A DNA stretch of 64,000 nucleotides from Aurantiochytrium sp. KH105. Its lineage: Eukaryota > Sar > Bigyra > Thraustochytrida > Thraustochytriidae. Position 1 is the first letter of the stretch. The number at the start of each line of letters is the position of its first letter. Of this stretch, positions 38,801 through 49,305 are shown one piece after another. Location of the stretch: contig BGKB01000017.1 of the NCBI GenBank assembly GCA_003116975.1, forward strand, positions 806,001 to 870,000. Reading direction: 5' to 3'. A program made the translations under genes and the position numbers. The notes beneath the pieces are model-generated. The model was not told where the DNA came from. It did no database searches and saw only the letters and a list, made by a program, of their open reading frames with translations.

Positions 38801-39620
38801 GCCAGGCGGCCTCCTCGATGATTTGACATACAATGCCACCGGCGATACCCTCGGCGACCGTGACGATAATGCCAAGGAGAAAATCAGGCCCCAAAAAATT
38901 GATGGCAGATGTGCCGTCCACACATCCTCCAAAGAGGAAAAGCAGAGGATTGCAAATTTCAACGAACTCGAAGCCGTTTGTGCCCGTGGTAAGTTCAAGG
39001 TTGAGATCTGGCTCGATATCGCACTTGTCGTACGGAAGAAGAATGGTCTCTGGCAGATCCGTGCTGAAAGTGAAGCCTGTTTCCGTGAAAATGTCGATGC
39101 CAAGGGAAAGAGTGATACCGTCGACGTTCGCGGGCTGGATCATGGTGAAGGGTCCCTCAAAGGTGGCGGTGAGTTTCGTGGAGCCAACCTCCATGGTGAG
39201 CAGTTCAACGCGAATACTTCCGGTGCAGCTAATTTTAAAATTCCGCACGTCGACCTGGGCGTTAATCTCGGTGTCGCTGCTCTGTGCAGTGTGGTCGAGC
39301 ACAATGTCGGCGACCTGGCCGTCGTAGCACTGGAGGTTCCAGACGGTGAACTCGCCTGCTGTGACGAGGTCGCCAAGTTCTCCGCAGGTGCCGTCGACGT
39401 CGTCGATGAGGCAGATTTCGATTTTCTTGGCGCTCTCTGGCAAGTTTCTGATGTCGCCGAAGCAGGTGTCGTCGTTGATGGTGGGGCCCGGGCATGGTCC
39501 GGGGATGGGTCCAAAGGTTTTATCAGATAAATAATCGGCCAAAAAGTCTGCGCGGCTCGCGGGCACCAAACTCGCGAGCACGCTCAGCACCGTCGCAACG
39601 ACGGCGCCCCTGGGCCGCAT
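32873..39620 (-). CDS. PqiA-fusion membrane protein, copy 3, with a single-base frameshift near 38064
   Basis: The N-terminal part starts at the ATG at 39620 (signal peptide core VVATVLSVLASLVP, then ASRADFLADYLSDKTFGPIP) and runs to a stop at 38058 in one frame. The remaining ~1,730 codons continue in another frame to the stop at 32873. Compared with copy 1, this copy has one extra T (plus-strand CAATATTCCAG at 38060-38070, against CAATATCCAG at 20027-20036), which accounts for the break. Everything else is open and colinear with copy 1: the four ectodomain repeats, the PqiA signatures (about 34302-34350 and 33548-33600) and the tail WCAPCNRCC. Without the extra base it would be about 2248 residues. 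It is either a very recent pseudogene, an assembly/sequencing error, or much less likely a programmed frameshift. Large patches are nearly identical to copy 1 at the nucleotide level. Confidence 0.8.
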
Positions 39621-42600
39621 TTTGCCTTCGCCGCGCAGGCGCCGCGCGTCCCAGCTCCCGAGTTCGATCTGTTGCTTGCTCTCCTCGCTCGTCCCCTCTT
39701 CCCCCCCAACGACGGCGCGCTCTCAACGCGGTTCTTTCTTCCGCCTCGTGTCCGCGCTCGCTCGCTCGCTCGCTCGCGTACGTATCGCGTGCGCAGCAGC
39801 AGCGCGGTGGCGGGCGCTGCGCTCGCAGACCTCGGCCGCGCGTTCAATGTTTGCTCGCCGAGCTGCGCCGCGCGGAGAGGAATGGAGCGGAGCCGAGTGG
39901 AGCGGCGGGAAGTGAAGCGAAGTGAAGTGAAGTGGAAGCGGAGGGGAGTGGAGTGGAAGGGAGGTCTGCGTCCCGTCTCGGGCTCGTGCAAGGGCTGGAA
40001 GAGCAGCAGCAGCAGCTCGGGCACCACAGCGGGGGAGTACTTCCCAGTGAACTAACTCGCGTTATCGCCCGCCTACGGGTCGCCCATGTCCTTCCTTCGC
40101 CTCCCGTCCCTGCCCTTGCACGCGGCGGCAACCTTCTGCGCTGCGCTGGCTGGGCCCGGGCGAGGCGAGGCGAGGTGGCGGCAGCAGGAGCAAGAGGGGC
40201 CTGCGACTTTGGAGGAGCCGTGCTGCGCGAGACGAGCATGCGTGCGAGGACCAGAGGAGATGGGACGCTCGCCATCGCTGCTCGAGCTTGCACTGCACTG
40301 CATGCGGGAAGTGAATGATACGCGCAGAACAGAATAGGGCACGGAGAGAGCGCGGGGGAAGGAAAGACGCCGTGGAGATATAGAGCGCGGCGCCTCGTGG
40401 AAGGGCCCGCGCACTTGCACGGTACAGAAGCCGCCGCCGGTCTCGACGCATCCCTGGCAGGCTGGTGCAATCGAGGACGCGTGAAAGCGAGCGTGCGTGC
40501 ATTTGTACGTGCGTGCGTGAGCGAACGCACGAATGGATAAACGAGCGAACGAACGTACGAGCGAGCGAGCGAGCGAGCGAGCGAGCGAACGAACGAACGA
40601 ACAAGCAAGCAAGCAAGCAAACATACGACAGCGCACGAGAGCCTGCAGCCCGATGCGACGTCGGGCTGCCGTCGTTTGGCCGCTTCGATCTTCGCCGCCG
40701 CCGCAGTCGCGCTCTCGGAGTTTCAAATTCGCCTCTGTTTTCACCCTTCTCTCTGTCTCTCTGTCTCTCCAATTTGATGTGATTGAACGCAGGCCTCGCC
40801 ATCATCGTCATTGGCGCCAGGATGCACGCCTCTGCCTGCCGCCGTCATGAAGTACGCGCGCCGCTGGCCTCGGCCGCGCCGGCAGGCACGTGCGCGAACG
40901 AGCTCTCATGCTGCCCTGCCCTGCCCTGCCAATCGCGAAGCCATCCATCTCCACGCAACCCTGCCGCGTCGCGCGCCGGCTGCTGCCGCTGCAGGCTCGT
41001 CGCGGGCCCGGCCGCGCGCTGCGCGCCCTCGAGCGCGCAGTTCTTCGCGCAGCAGCTGCAGCTGCCTGCTGCAGCAGCGCGCTGCCGAGGTCCCTGGCCT
41101 CGTTAGGAGTTAGAGGACCACCCCTAAAACTTTCCGGGCGCGTGGCCCGAATCCGACTCCGATTCAATTCTGGGAATCCGCAGCCGCTTCGACTTTATCG
41201 AGCTCGAGCTCCGAAGGCGATTCGAGGCCGCCAAACCCGGCGGCGGCGCTGCGCATCGCTGCGCCATCAGAGGGTCGCGGCGGGGCCGGATTTCCCAGGC
41301 AGGAGGCAGGCAGGGCCGTGGTCGTGGTCGTGGTCGCATCGACGTCCGTCCACGCCGCCTCCCTCGCCTCGCATGCAGAGGAGCTTGGCGCAGGCGCGGC
41401 CTTCATGGCGTCCATCCATGCTTGCCGGCTGCAGGTGCGGACGCAGGGCGAGGACGTGGCTCGGAACGCGGGCGAGAAGCGTGCATGCGCCGCGAGGATG
41501 TCGTGCGCAAGGAGCGAGATTACGTTGTGCGAGCAAGGGCGACGAGGAAGTGTGAACGCGAGCGAGTGCGCAGGACGGTTTGAGGGAGAAAAACTCTGGG
41601 CTGCGGGGGAAACGTGGACTTGCGAAAGCGACGCGTGCAGCAGACGCGGCTCGAGAGTCGCCGTTGCGGTGGGGATGAAGGTGAGATCTTGGCTCGCAGA
41701 GCGATGCCGAGCAAGGTCACCGAGCTCGGAGTGTTATGGATCTTGGCGGATTTCATGTCAGTGGGTCCAAAATCCGGATCGGAAGCAGCTGGAATTTGCA
41801 ACTCGCAACTTGCGTGAAACATGCATACAATTTGAGGCCGCCGGTGCAGTCGAAATCGTGCACGTAAAGTCCTTGTTTTCTTTTTCCTTTCCTTTTAGAA
41901 AAAGAAGCCAGCCGCCCGGGGCTGAATTGGCTTTTTCCTTTTGGCGTGAAAAGCACAATCTTGGCGTCATAGTTGGCCATGCCTTGCATCCTGGCAGGAA
42001 AAAGTTATGCAACGAAGAATTAGCCTTTCTCTTGTGGATTCGAGTCACTGGATCTCTGTCTTGCTCTTGCAAGGCTCGATATGCACTCGCTTGTTGAACG
42101 TTTTCGAGCGCACACGAATTATTTCAGCCTTTTCCTTTGCTTGTTACGAACTTGCCAATGAATATGTGTCCAAAATCACATTTTACTACGCCGCCGAGAG
42201 TGGTACATTCACAAATGATCGCTTGAAAATGCAGTGCAGCATTTGTTGTCCAAATAACTAATTTCCTTCGCTTGACCCCAGAACAGCGAGATTCGTGCAG
42301 AAAATGGGAAATGGGGGAGCTTCTTCATCGCACGGGCACAACTCAGAGCTAGGTCTATCGTACAAATTTCGATGAGACAGCACGAAATTGGATGTTATTT
42401 TCCGATAATCGAGTTGGTGACTTGAAAATGGTTGTTGTTGTTTTCAGACCAACAGGCTATACATTTGTAGGCTTCAGATCAGTCTTTGCCAGCGTCAAGT
42501 GTACAAAACAGTAGCCATAACAAGCTCGGAAAAACCAACACGTGTGTTCCTGCGTATTCTGTTGCGCGCCAAGCCTGCAAGTCCGTCGAATGAAGTAAGA

Positions 42601-42872
42601 ACGGCATCGTCGCTGTGAAGGCTCTCAAAAACAGAATTAAGGGTCCCTGATTTTTTTTTTATAAAATAATGCGGCGGCGAGCCTAGATACAGCGCCGACG
42701 CTGAGGAGTTCTCGTTCGTGCGGCAGCGAGCGTGCAGACACTGGACAGGCGAGGCGCGCCGCGAGACTCTGCGCGGCAGCGACCACGGGAGATAGAGCAA
42801 AGAATTTCTTTCTGAGAGCGCAAAACCAGCCGCGCCGTGGAGGCGAAAGCACAGAGAGAGAGAGAGACAACC
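39621..42872. promoter_or_regulatory. 3.2 kb divergent intergenic region between PqiA-fusion copy 3 and AP-4 sigma
   Basis: The left third is GC-rich, with GAAGT/GGAGT pentamers (about 39900-39955), a GCGA then ACGA and GCAA tetramer run (about 40556-40622), a CTGCC pentamer run (40911-40930) and one GCGCACTTGC element at 40409-40418. The middle (about 41700-42650) is notably more AT-rich and featureless. A T9 run at 42650 and a GAGA run (about 42852-42868) precede the AP-4 sigma start. Several open frames of up to ~260 codons exist, but their translations show no domain and mixed composition, so I do not call them. Confidence 0.5.
40556..40622. repeat. Tetranucleotide microsatellite (GCGA, then ACGA, then GCAA units)
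   Basis: A composite run in which seven or so GCGA units pass into ACGA units and then GCAA units, all with period four, upstream of PqiA-fusion copy 3. Confidence 0.85.
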
Positions 42873-43307
42873 ATGATCAAGTTCGTGCTCATGGTGAACA
42901 AGCAAGGCCAGACGCGGCTGAGTAGCTACTACGAGTGGCTCACGATCGAGGAGAGGGGCGCGCTGGAGGCAGAAATTATCCGAAAGTGCCTCGCACGTAC
43001 GGAAAATCAGTGCTCGTTCATGGAGAACCGCGGTTACAAGGTCGTGTACCGACGATACGCCTCACTGTTTTTTATCGTTGGCGTCGACCAGGACGAGGAG
43101 AACGAGCTTGGCATTCTCGAGTTCATCCACTGTCTCGTAGAGACGCTCGACAAGTACTTTAGCAACGTCTGCGAGCTCGACATTATGTTCAACCTCGAAA
43201 AAGCCCACTTCATTCTCAACGAAATGGTTCAGAATGGTCACGTTGTCGAGGCCAACAAAGCGAATGTTCTCAAACCCATCACTATGCTTGATTCAATCAG
43301 CAAATAG
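42873..43307 (+). CDS. AP4S1: AP-4 adaptor complex sigma subunit
   Basis: 144 residues, the normal length for adaptor sigma subunits. The start [20 protein letters not shown] carries the NKQGQTRL block that distinguishes AP-4 sigma from AP-1 (RQGKLRL), AP-2 (RAGKTRL) and AP-3 sigma. It continues with the longin-fold sigma blocks [42 protein letters not shown] and [17 protein letters not shown]-4 sorts cargo out of the trans-Golgi network without clathrin and is patchily lost in eukaryotes. The ATG at 42873 is chosen over an open extension upstream because it begins exactly at the family start. It converges on the nucleoporin gene about 450 bases away. No intron is seen. Confidence 0.95.
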   Translation: MIKFVLMVNKQGQTRLSSYYEWLTIEERGALEAEIIRKCLARTENQCSFMENRGYKVVYRRYASLFFIVGVDQDEENELGILEFIHCLVETLDKYFSNVCELDIMFNLEKAHFILNEMVQNGHVVEANKANVLKPITMLDSISK

Positions 43308-43763
43308 TCCCTCGATTTTTTCTCCTACTCTTCTCTTCTCTTCTTTCTCTTAGGTCTGCCCAAATTTCATAAGGTGGTAGCGAGCGTTGGTAGCTTGCCA
43401 CGAATTTTAAGCCCGTGCAAAGGCGATTTGAGAGCAATGACAGAATGTTCGAAGCTGCGCTAGAAAAGGGATTCTGAACAAGCTTGAGAAATAATCTCGA
43501 TAATAATGAAAATGATAAGGGGAGTGCTAAGAAATTGTGAAACCTGTTTGCGAAACCAAGTAGGATGCGTGAGATTTGGCTTTTACATTTTCATTCTTTC
43601 TTGGAATGGATCGAGAAATCTGTTCACGAAGCTTTGGGAGACTTGCCGGGCCCTTCATTCATTGTAACATAAAGGTCAGAAATTGGCTTTTCTTCCGTTT
43701 TCATTTTTACTTGTAAAGGGTAGCCATCCATCTCGACACGCAAGCAAGTCATCACTCAAATGA
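43308..43763. other. Convergent intergenic region
   Basis: Between the stops of AP-4 sigma (+) and the nucleoporin-like gene (-). It is AT-richer than the flanking genes, with a CTCTTCTCTTCTC pyrimidine run just after the AP-4 sigma stop. Nothing coding is apparent; two 3' untranslated regions are expected. Confidence 0.5.
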
Positions 43764-43951
43764 TCAATTTGAAGCTGAACTTGCTACGATGCGGACGGTT
43801 TCTGCAGTCGGCATGCGAGCAAGCCCCGACAGCTTTTGGCAGGTCTGCTCCACGTCAGCATTATCCGCGCACACATGAAGACCTATTGCCTCGGCGCGAG
43901 GCGCGTCCTCTTCATGCGTCAAATCTACAAGGGTCACTTCCACAAGATCCG

Positions 43952-43982
<31 letters not shown>

Positions 43983-46900
43983 ACTTGAAGGGTCCTTGAT
44001 GGCCTCGATGGTACAGCAACCGTTCTCAAGCTCTACACGCACGCTCTCCGAGAGGAGAATCAAATGGATGGTGCCTGCAGCGCCACCACTACGCGTTGGC
44101 GTCGGCAATGCAAAAGGGCAAATTATGGCATCTAGACCCATGAGCCGGCGTAAACCCGTTTGATGACCGCGTTGCAAAAGTTCGCGATCCACCTTGACAG
44201 AAGTAATTGCTCCCTCTTGAAGTTCTTGTTCCATCATGGTGATGCCTTCGGACGCGAACGCAACAAGCGTCACGGGCGCCCCTACAAAGACACCCGAGGC
44301 TGCAATTGACTGGATGCGTTCGCGGGCCGCCCAAATACGCTCCTGGAGCGAAAGGACCGACATACGGTCGGTCTGTGGTTTTTCTTGGACTTGCGCCATG
44401 CGACCAATAAGGTCCTGCGTCCGCGACTGTAGCTCTCGCAGACTCTTGAGCGCCTCTTGGCCCTTGAGGCAATCTTCGGCGTACGGTTTCGAAAGCAATG
44501 TTTTCTCATTTTTCTGCACCGTATCGATGCGCGAAGCGCACGTGCTCATGTCTTCATCAAGTCCGACGGTGCGCTCCTCGAGCTCCGTGAAGGCTCGCAA
44601 GAGCTGACGGTCCGCTGGTGTGGACCTCGGGCCCAAAGAAGCGACTTGCTCTTCGAGACATTCAAAGCTTTCTTCCAACAAGCTTTGCAGCTCGCCAAGC
44701 CTTGCGACCTGGCCCGTTTTTAGAGCTTCCGCCGACGAAAACGAGCTTTCAAGGCTCTTTCGTATATCGGCCAAGGCCTGAACCTGTGCATTGAACTGAA
44801 GCACTTGGTCAGCGCGCATGCGCTGCAGCGTATCCATGCCGCGACGGATGCCTTCCATGAGTCCCGTGACGTTTGACTTGGCGTGGCCGTACAAAAGGGT
44901 TTCGGAAAGCTCGTGCAGCCAGGAGCAAATGGCCAGGCTCAGTGCAGGAGGGGTGTCGGGGCTCATCAGCTTTACGCTTCGCAGCTTGCGCGGAATAGCA
45001 GTCAGCCGCGTCAGCTGTTGATTGAAATGAACCTTGAGCTCATCGAGCTGACGCGCCGTGTCCTCCTGGTCACCGTCGTCGCCTTCCGACTCATCGTCGC
45101 GACCGTCCCTGAGTAAACCACCGTGCGCAGAATTCTCGCCGTTCAAACCGCCTCGCGCGGTTTCTGCGCCGAGAGATGCGCTCATTTTCATAATTTCTGT
45201 GCCAACGTCGCAGCGCACAATGGCAGCTTCATTGCCGCCCTGCATTGAGAGCGCGAGGTGGCCAACACCAGGTTCAACAAACACTGCAGCACTTGCAGGG
45301 CCACTCAGCCCTCGCACGTCGGGAATGACGCGAGTCAAGAGCCGCGAGACAGCTTCGACATCGAAACGGTGCGGCTTCGCCAAGTCTAAAAGCCATGGCA
45401 ACCAGAGAACGTGCACACCGCCCTCGACGCGATCCTTGCCAATAACCATGTCTGCGTGGACGACATCGCGCTCCAGCACCAAAGCTGTGGCAATGTTCAT
45501 TTGCGTGCATGCCACAAGGATCGGGGGGCGGGCATTCATCTTGAGATCCTCAATATTCGACTGCACGTGCATCGCGCTCGATCTGCGCGAGCCGCGAGCT
45601 CGCGCGACATCGCTTTCCACAAGCTGACTGTCGCCCTCGTCGCTGCCAAACTGCGTCAGTGCCCCGATGCGATCGCGGCCCTCCGCGTTCTCATCAAAGT
45701 CGTCGTCGTCTTCGTCATCAAATCGAAGCGTTTGTGGTTTCAATTCGGGCGCACTTTCATTGTCGTCTCCAGCCTCGCGGCCGCGAAGGTATGCAGACCG
45801 CAGCTTGGATGATAGGTTCTGCAGAGGCGAGGCGCGCGACGGCGTGTCGAGACTCCCCCGCCCAGGCGTCAGTCCTGCCGGTCGCGACGCGCGATGCGGC
45901 GTGCGCAGGAATCCCTCAATTCCGTTGGCCGCAACATCATTCTGCAGGGTTTCTTGCACACGCAGACGCACAGGCATGCCTCCGAGAAGCGTATCGACGC
46001 GGCCTGAAGTCCATGCACGAAGAATCGCCGCGCTCCCCGTTCCTTCCACAGGAACGTACGCGATGCCGCAGGCGTGACCTGTTGGCGATGGGCCCGACGA
46101 TCGTGCGCTGCCCTCGCTTCCACCGTGGCCACCACGGTGATGATGCGACGACGGCCCGACCGTTTGCGTTGGCGCAGGGCAGTGCAAAATAGGCATTGGG
46201 CTCATCGGCGTGGAAGACTGGCTCAAAATCGACTCCGTCCACTGCATGGCGCCGCTCCATACTGACGTGTTCTCAATGCTTGGATCATGCTTGATCTCCT
46301 CCAACAAGGCAGTATGCAATGCCTTGACGTCAGGACTGTCCGCGGGAAAGCACCCAATCGGGCACAATGAGACCACCGCACCTGTGTCCACGAGGACAAA
46401 GAGCCCAAGGCGACGCTCGAGCTGCAATACGCTTCGCGAAGCAACCTGTGACGTCGATGTGTGTCCCGGCGCGGCCCCAAAGCACATGGCAACGCATGTG
46501 CGCTTCCGAAGCGAGCCTACAAGAACGCTTCCGCTCCACACGGGCTCGTCAAGGTCACCTGACAAATCGTAAACTCGCACCATGCCGCGGGAGTCGAGAA
46601 CAACTACGTTATTTCGAATCAATGGATGCCACTGTGCGTCGACAATGGGGGGCTTGCTCGTCTGAAAGGTGTTTGCGTCAATGACTTCAACGCCTGCCGA
46701 GCCCACATCAAGCATCACGCTGAGCGCGTTGTGAGGCTTTCGCTCGAGCGATGTCACCGTAAAGGAAAAGGGCAAGTCGATTGGAAGACTAGCATGGCGG
46801 GTCACGAGACACGAACCCGTCCACATTTCGCCCATGACGGGAGTCGCGTTACCTGCAAAGTGCTCGCCCTTTTCACAACGCAATGACCCCGAGAGCGCTC

Positions 46901-47600
46901 CATTATCCGTCCGTAGTCGGCCAGTGAGCTCGCCGCCGCGCATTGTTCCCTCGATCTCGAGGATGCCGAAGCTCGTACGACCCACGGCCTTGAGCGTATA
47001 TGTGTCTGCGTCTGCATCAGAAGGCATCAGTGTGCCCCGAAGGCGACCGAGCGGGCTTGACCCTGCAAGGGTTTGCCCGAGATGGCAAACAATCACATTA
47101 CGCGTCGTGGCAATAAGAAGCGACTGCTGACGCGCGTCTGCCGAGACACGCAGAACCGACTGGCCGTTCAAAGAAGGAAGCCCTGGGAAGCATCGAATGG
47201 CTCGGGTATCCCTGACTTCATCGGCATATTTTGTCACCTCGAGTTCAAGCAGCCGAGTAGCATTGTGCGAGGCCTCAAGAACGATTGCACTCGATCCACA
47301 CTGCGCGACAAAGCGCTGCGTTTCCTCGGGCGAGACCTCTGCAGGTACAAGTTCATAGCGAGAGCTTGCGCGCGAGGCAGATCCCGCGCCTACCGAGGAT
47401 CGCGATGACGACTTTGCGCTTATGGGCGTCCCCATGAGTCCGCTGGTGGCATCTGGCGACCGCGCAAACCCTTGCGGCGTGTCCGCCTGCGTCGGCGAAC
47501 GCTGCACGCCCACGGGCGAGTCAAAAAGAAGGCTACCGCTCTTGTTGGCAAAGGCGGGGGGTGGCGTTGCCGCCACATCCGAGAACGAGAACCCCTTCAT
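43764..47600 (-). CDS. Probable Nup88/Nup82-like nucleoporin (beta-propeller plus coiled coil)
   Basis: 1278 residues from the ATG at 47600 (MKGFSFSDVAATPPPAF). The longer open frame upstream overlaps the divergent membrane-protein gene and is low-complexity, so it is rejected as coding. After a Ser-rich N-terminus (about 1-85) come beta-rich segments resembling a WD/propeller domain, notably DAQWHPLIRNNVVVLDSRG followed by MVRVYDLSGDLDEPVW, the type of block that marks Nup88/Nup82, and FVLVDTGAVVSLCPIGCFP. Middle segments are interrupted by disordered acidic and Ser-rich inserts. From about 950 to 1150 there is a long helical, coiled-coil region. The extreme C-terminus contains an Ala run encoded by a CAG-type tract at about 43960-43984. 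Nup88 anchors Nup214 and export factors on the cytoplasmic face of the pore. The protein is larger than animal Nup88 (about 740), so the assignment is tentative; another propeller/coiled-coil scaffold is the alternative. Confidence 0.55.
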
Positions 47601-48155
47601 GGCGACCCCCGCGATCTCCTCCACCTCGCCTCGCCTCGCGTACACGCCTCCGCGGCGCGCGCCTGCGCTCCTCGCCAAACAAAGGCCTTGCCCGGGGCGT
47701 TGCCGTCGTCCTCGTTCCACGATCCCCGTCGCCCAGCCTTCACGCACGCACGCACGCACGCACGTACGTACGTAAGAGAGGGCTGGCGGGTGGGCAGGAC
47801 CGCGGGGCTCTTCGCGAGTCCGTCCGCGCGCGAGCGAGGGCCTGCTCGTGCGCGCGCGCAGGAGCGGGCGGCCGCAATCGGTTTGCTTTCTTTCTTTTCT
47901 TTCTTTCATGCATCTGCTGCTGCCGTCGAGATCGAGGATCCAACCACCGGCGGGCTCCGGCCTATTGGCCGCGTGGCGCCGCGGCCGCGCGCGAAGAGGT
48001 CTAACGGCTATTTGCATTCGAGTCGAGTCAATTTGCGGCGATGGGACCGTGCCGAGCAGAGCGGAGTTGGCGATGGAGAGCCGCACTCTTGGCGGGCTGC
48101 GCTCTTCGAGGTCCGGGCTGGAGACGAGGGGATAGACGCCCGCGTGAGAGCCGCC
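47601..48155. promoter_or_regulatory. Divergent promoter region, nucleoporin-like gene / small membrane protein
   Basis: 555 bases between two divergent start codons. It contains an ACGC/ACGT tetramer run (about 47746-47771) and GC-rich sequence. Both strands are open over long stretches here, but the translations are Arg/Ser/Pro-rich and repeat-like, so I read the region as a bidirectional promoter and leaders. Confidence 0.5.
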
Positions 48156-48716
48156 ATGGTGCTGGGATCGGCGACGGTGGCGCCCGCGCCGATCGCAGAG
48201 GGGTCGGGGAGCATGAAGCAACGCAGCGGCAAGAGGGGGTGGAGGCAGGACTCCGGGAGAAAGGGATTCGCGCCCGTGCCGTCGCAGGGGGATGATATTG
48301 TGGAGACAATCTCTGCGGACGATATTCGAAGCAAGCTCAGCTCGGTGCAGGGCCTCGAAGCCACGCGTGAGCCGCAAGTCCTCTTCAAGAAGACCGTCTA
48401 CAAGGTCGACGTCTCTCTGGTCTACGGTCTTCTTCTTTTTGTTCTCGCACTGATCGACATCTTTGCGGTGCACAGCGAATGGGAAACCGAGGGAGTCCCG
48501 GCAAATTGGCACACTGCGCTGCTTTACACACATGTGGTGTCATTCTACATGCTTGCAACCGGATTCGTTGTGTGTAACGAGACACATCAGGAGGAATACC
48601 GAAAACCAGCCCAAATCTCCCTTCTCGTCAATCTCACGGCCTTTGCTCTGAGATTGCACTACGAGCTGAGTTTTGCGGATTTTATTCCCGCCCGGTACTT
48701 TCCAGCAGCGCCTTAA
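48156..48716 (+). CDS. Small membrane protein with about three transmembrane segments, family not recognised
   Basis: 186 residues from the ATG at 48156 (context GCCGCCATGG, a strong initiation context; a second in-frame ATG is at 48213). Residues 1-85 are hydrophilic and basic, with the stretch DDIVETISADDIRSKLSSVQGLEA. Three hydrophobic segments follow: VYGLLLFVLALIDIFAV, then HTALLYTHVVSFYMLATGFVV, and a weaker one around ISLLVNLTAFALRLHYEL. A short tail FIPARYFPAAP ends the protein. The hydrophobic pattern and normal codon usage argue that it is real. It shares a divergent promoter region with the nucleoporin-like gene. I do not recognise the family and assign no function. Confidence 0.65.
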   Translation: MVLGSATVAPAPIAEGSGSMKQRSGKRGWRQDSGRKGFAPVPSQGDDIVETISADDIRSKLSSVQGLEATREPQVLFKKTVYKVDVSLVYGLLLFVLALIDIFAVHSEWETEGVPANWHTALLYTHVVSFYMLATGFVVCNETHQEEYRKPAQISLLVNLTAFALRLHYELSFADFIPARYFPAAP

Positions 48717-49305
48717 TTGCTGTGTTTACGTCTGAGCGGGCGTGCGAGCGTGAGAGTGTTCGTTATTTGTGAGGATGCGTTTTGTAGACTAGGCTATATA
48801 TGAAGGGGATCTCGTGGCCAGACATTCCTACATTGTGGCAATAGAGTGCGACCCTTGGGATTTCGGACGAACTGAACAGGCCTAGTGTGTTTCGATCTCG
48901 CGGTATTCTACGCTGAAAAAAGTTGGCAACGACAAGGACGCACGATAAACACCGCATGCAGGCGATGAGTGAGAAGAAACAGAAACAATCGATATACTTG
49001 TACTACTTATAATATGTGTATACCAGCTCGAACAGCGAGAAGAAAAAAAAAAAGCTGGCAACGCATCATCAGGCACTTGAGCGCGCGTGCAGACAGTGCT
49101 GCATGCGCGCAGAGACAATCTCGTAGCACAACATGTATAGTAATCAGAATTTTGGGACAGCCTCAAGATATACTTGCTGCGCCCTCCAATTCACGTGCGG
49201 GCCCGGCTCCGCACTTTGCCTCGCACCCCGATACGAGACAAAGGCGAACGGCCAAATTCATTGGAAATAAAATGCTGTGGGTGGCGACAAGCGGTAAAGG
49301 TGGCC
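48717..49305. other. Convergent intergenic region
   Basis: Between the ends of the small membrane protein (+) and the ankyrin protein (-). It is relatively AT-rich, with a TATATATG at about 48796-48803 and an A-rich run near 49043-49054. Nothing coding is apparent. Confidence 0.45.

Noticed and set aside
41318-42097. 259-codon plus-strand open frame between copy 3 and AP-4 sigma
   Set aside because: No domain, irregular composition, and it crosses an abrupt GC change. It is not supportable as a gene.
47601-48533. N-terminal extension of the nucleoporin-like protein
   Set aside because: It would overlap the divergent membrane-protein gene on the other strand, is low-complexity, and has no recognisable domain.
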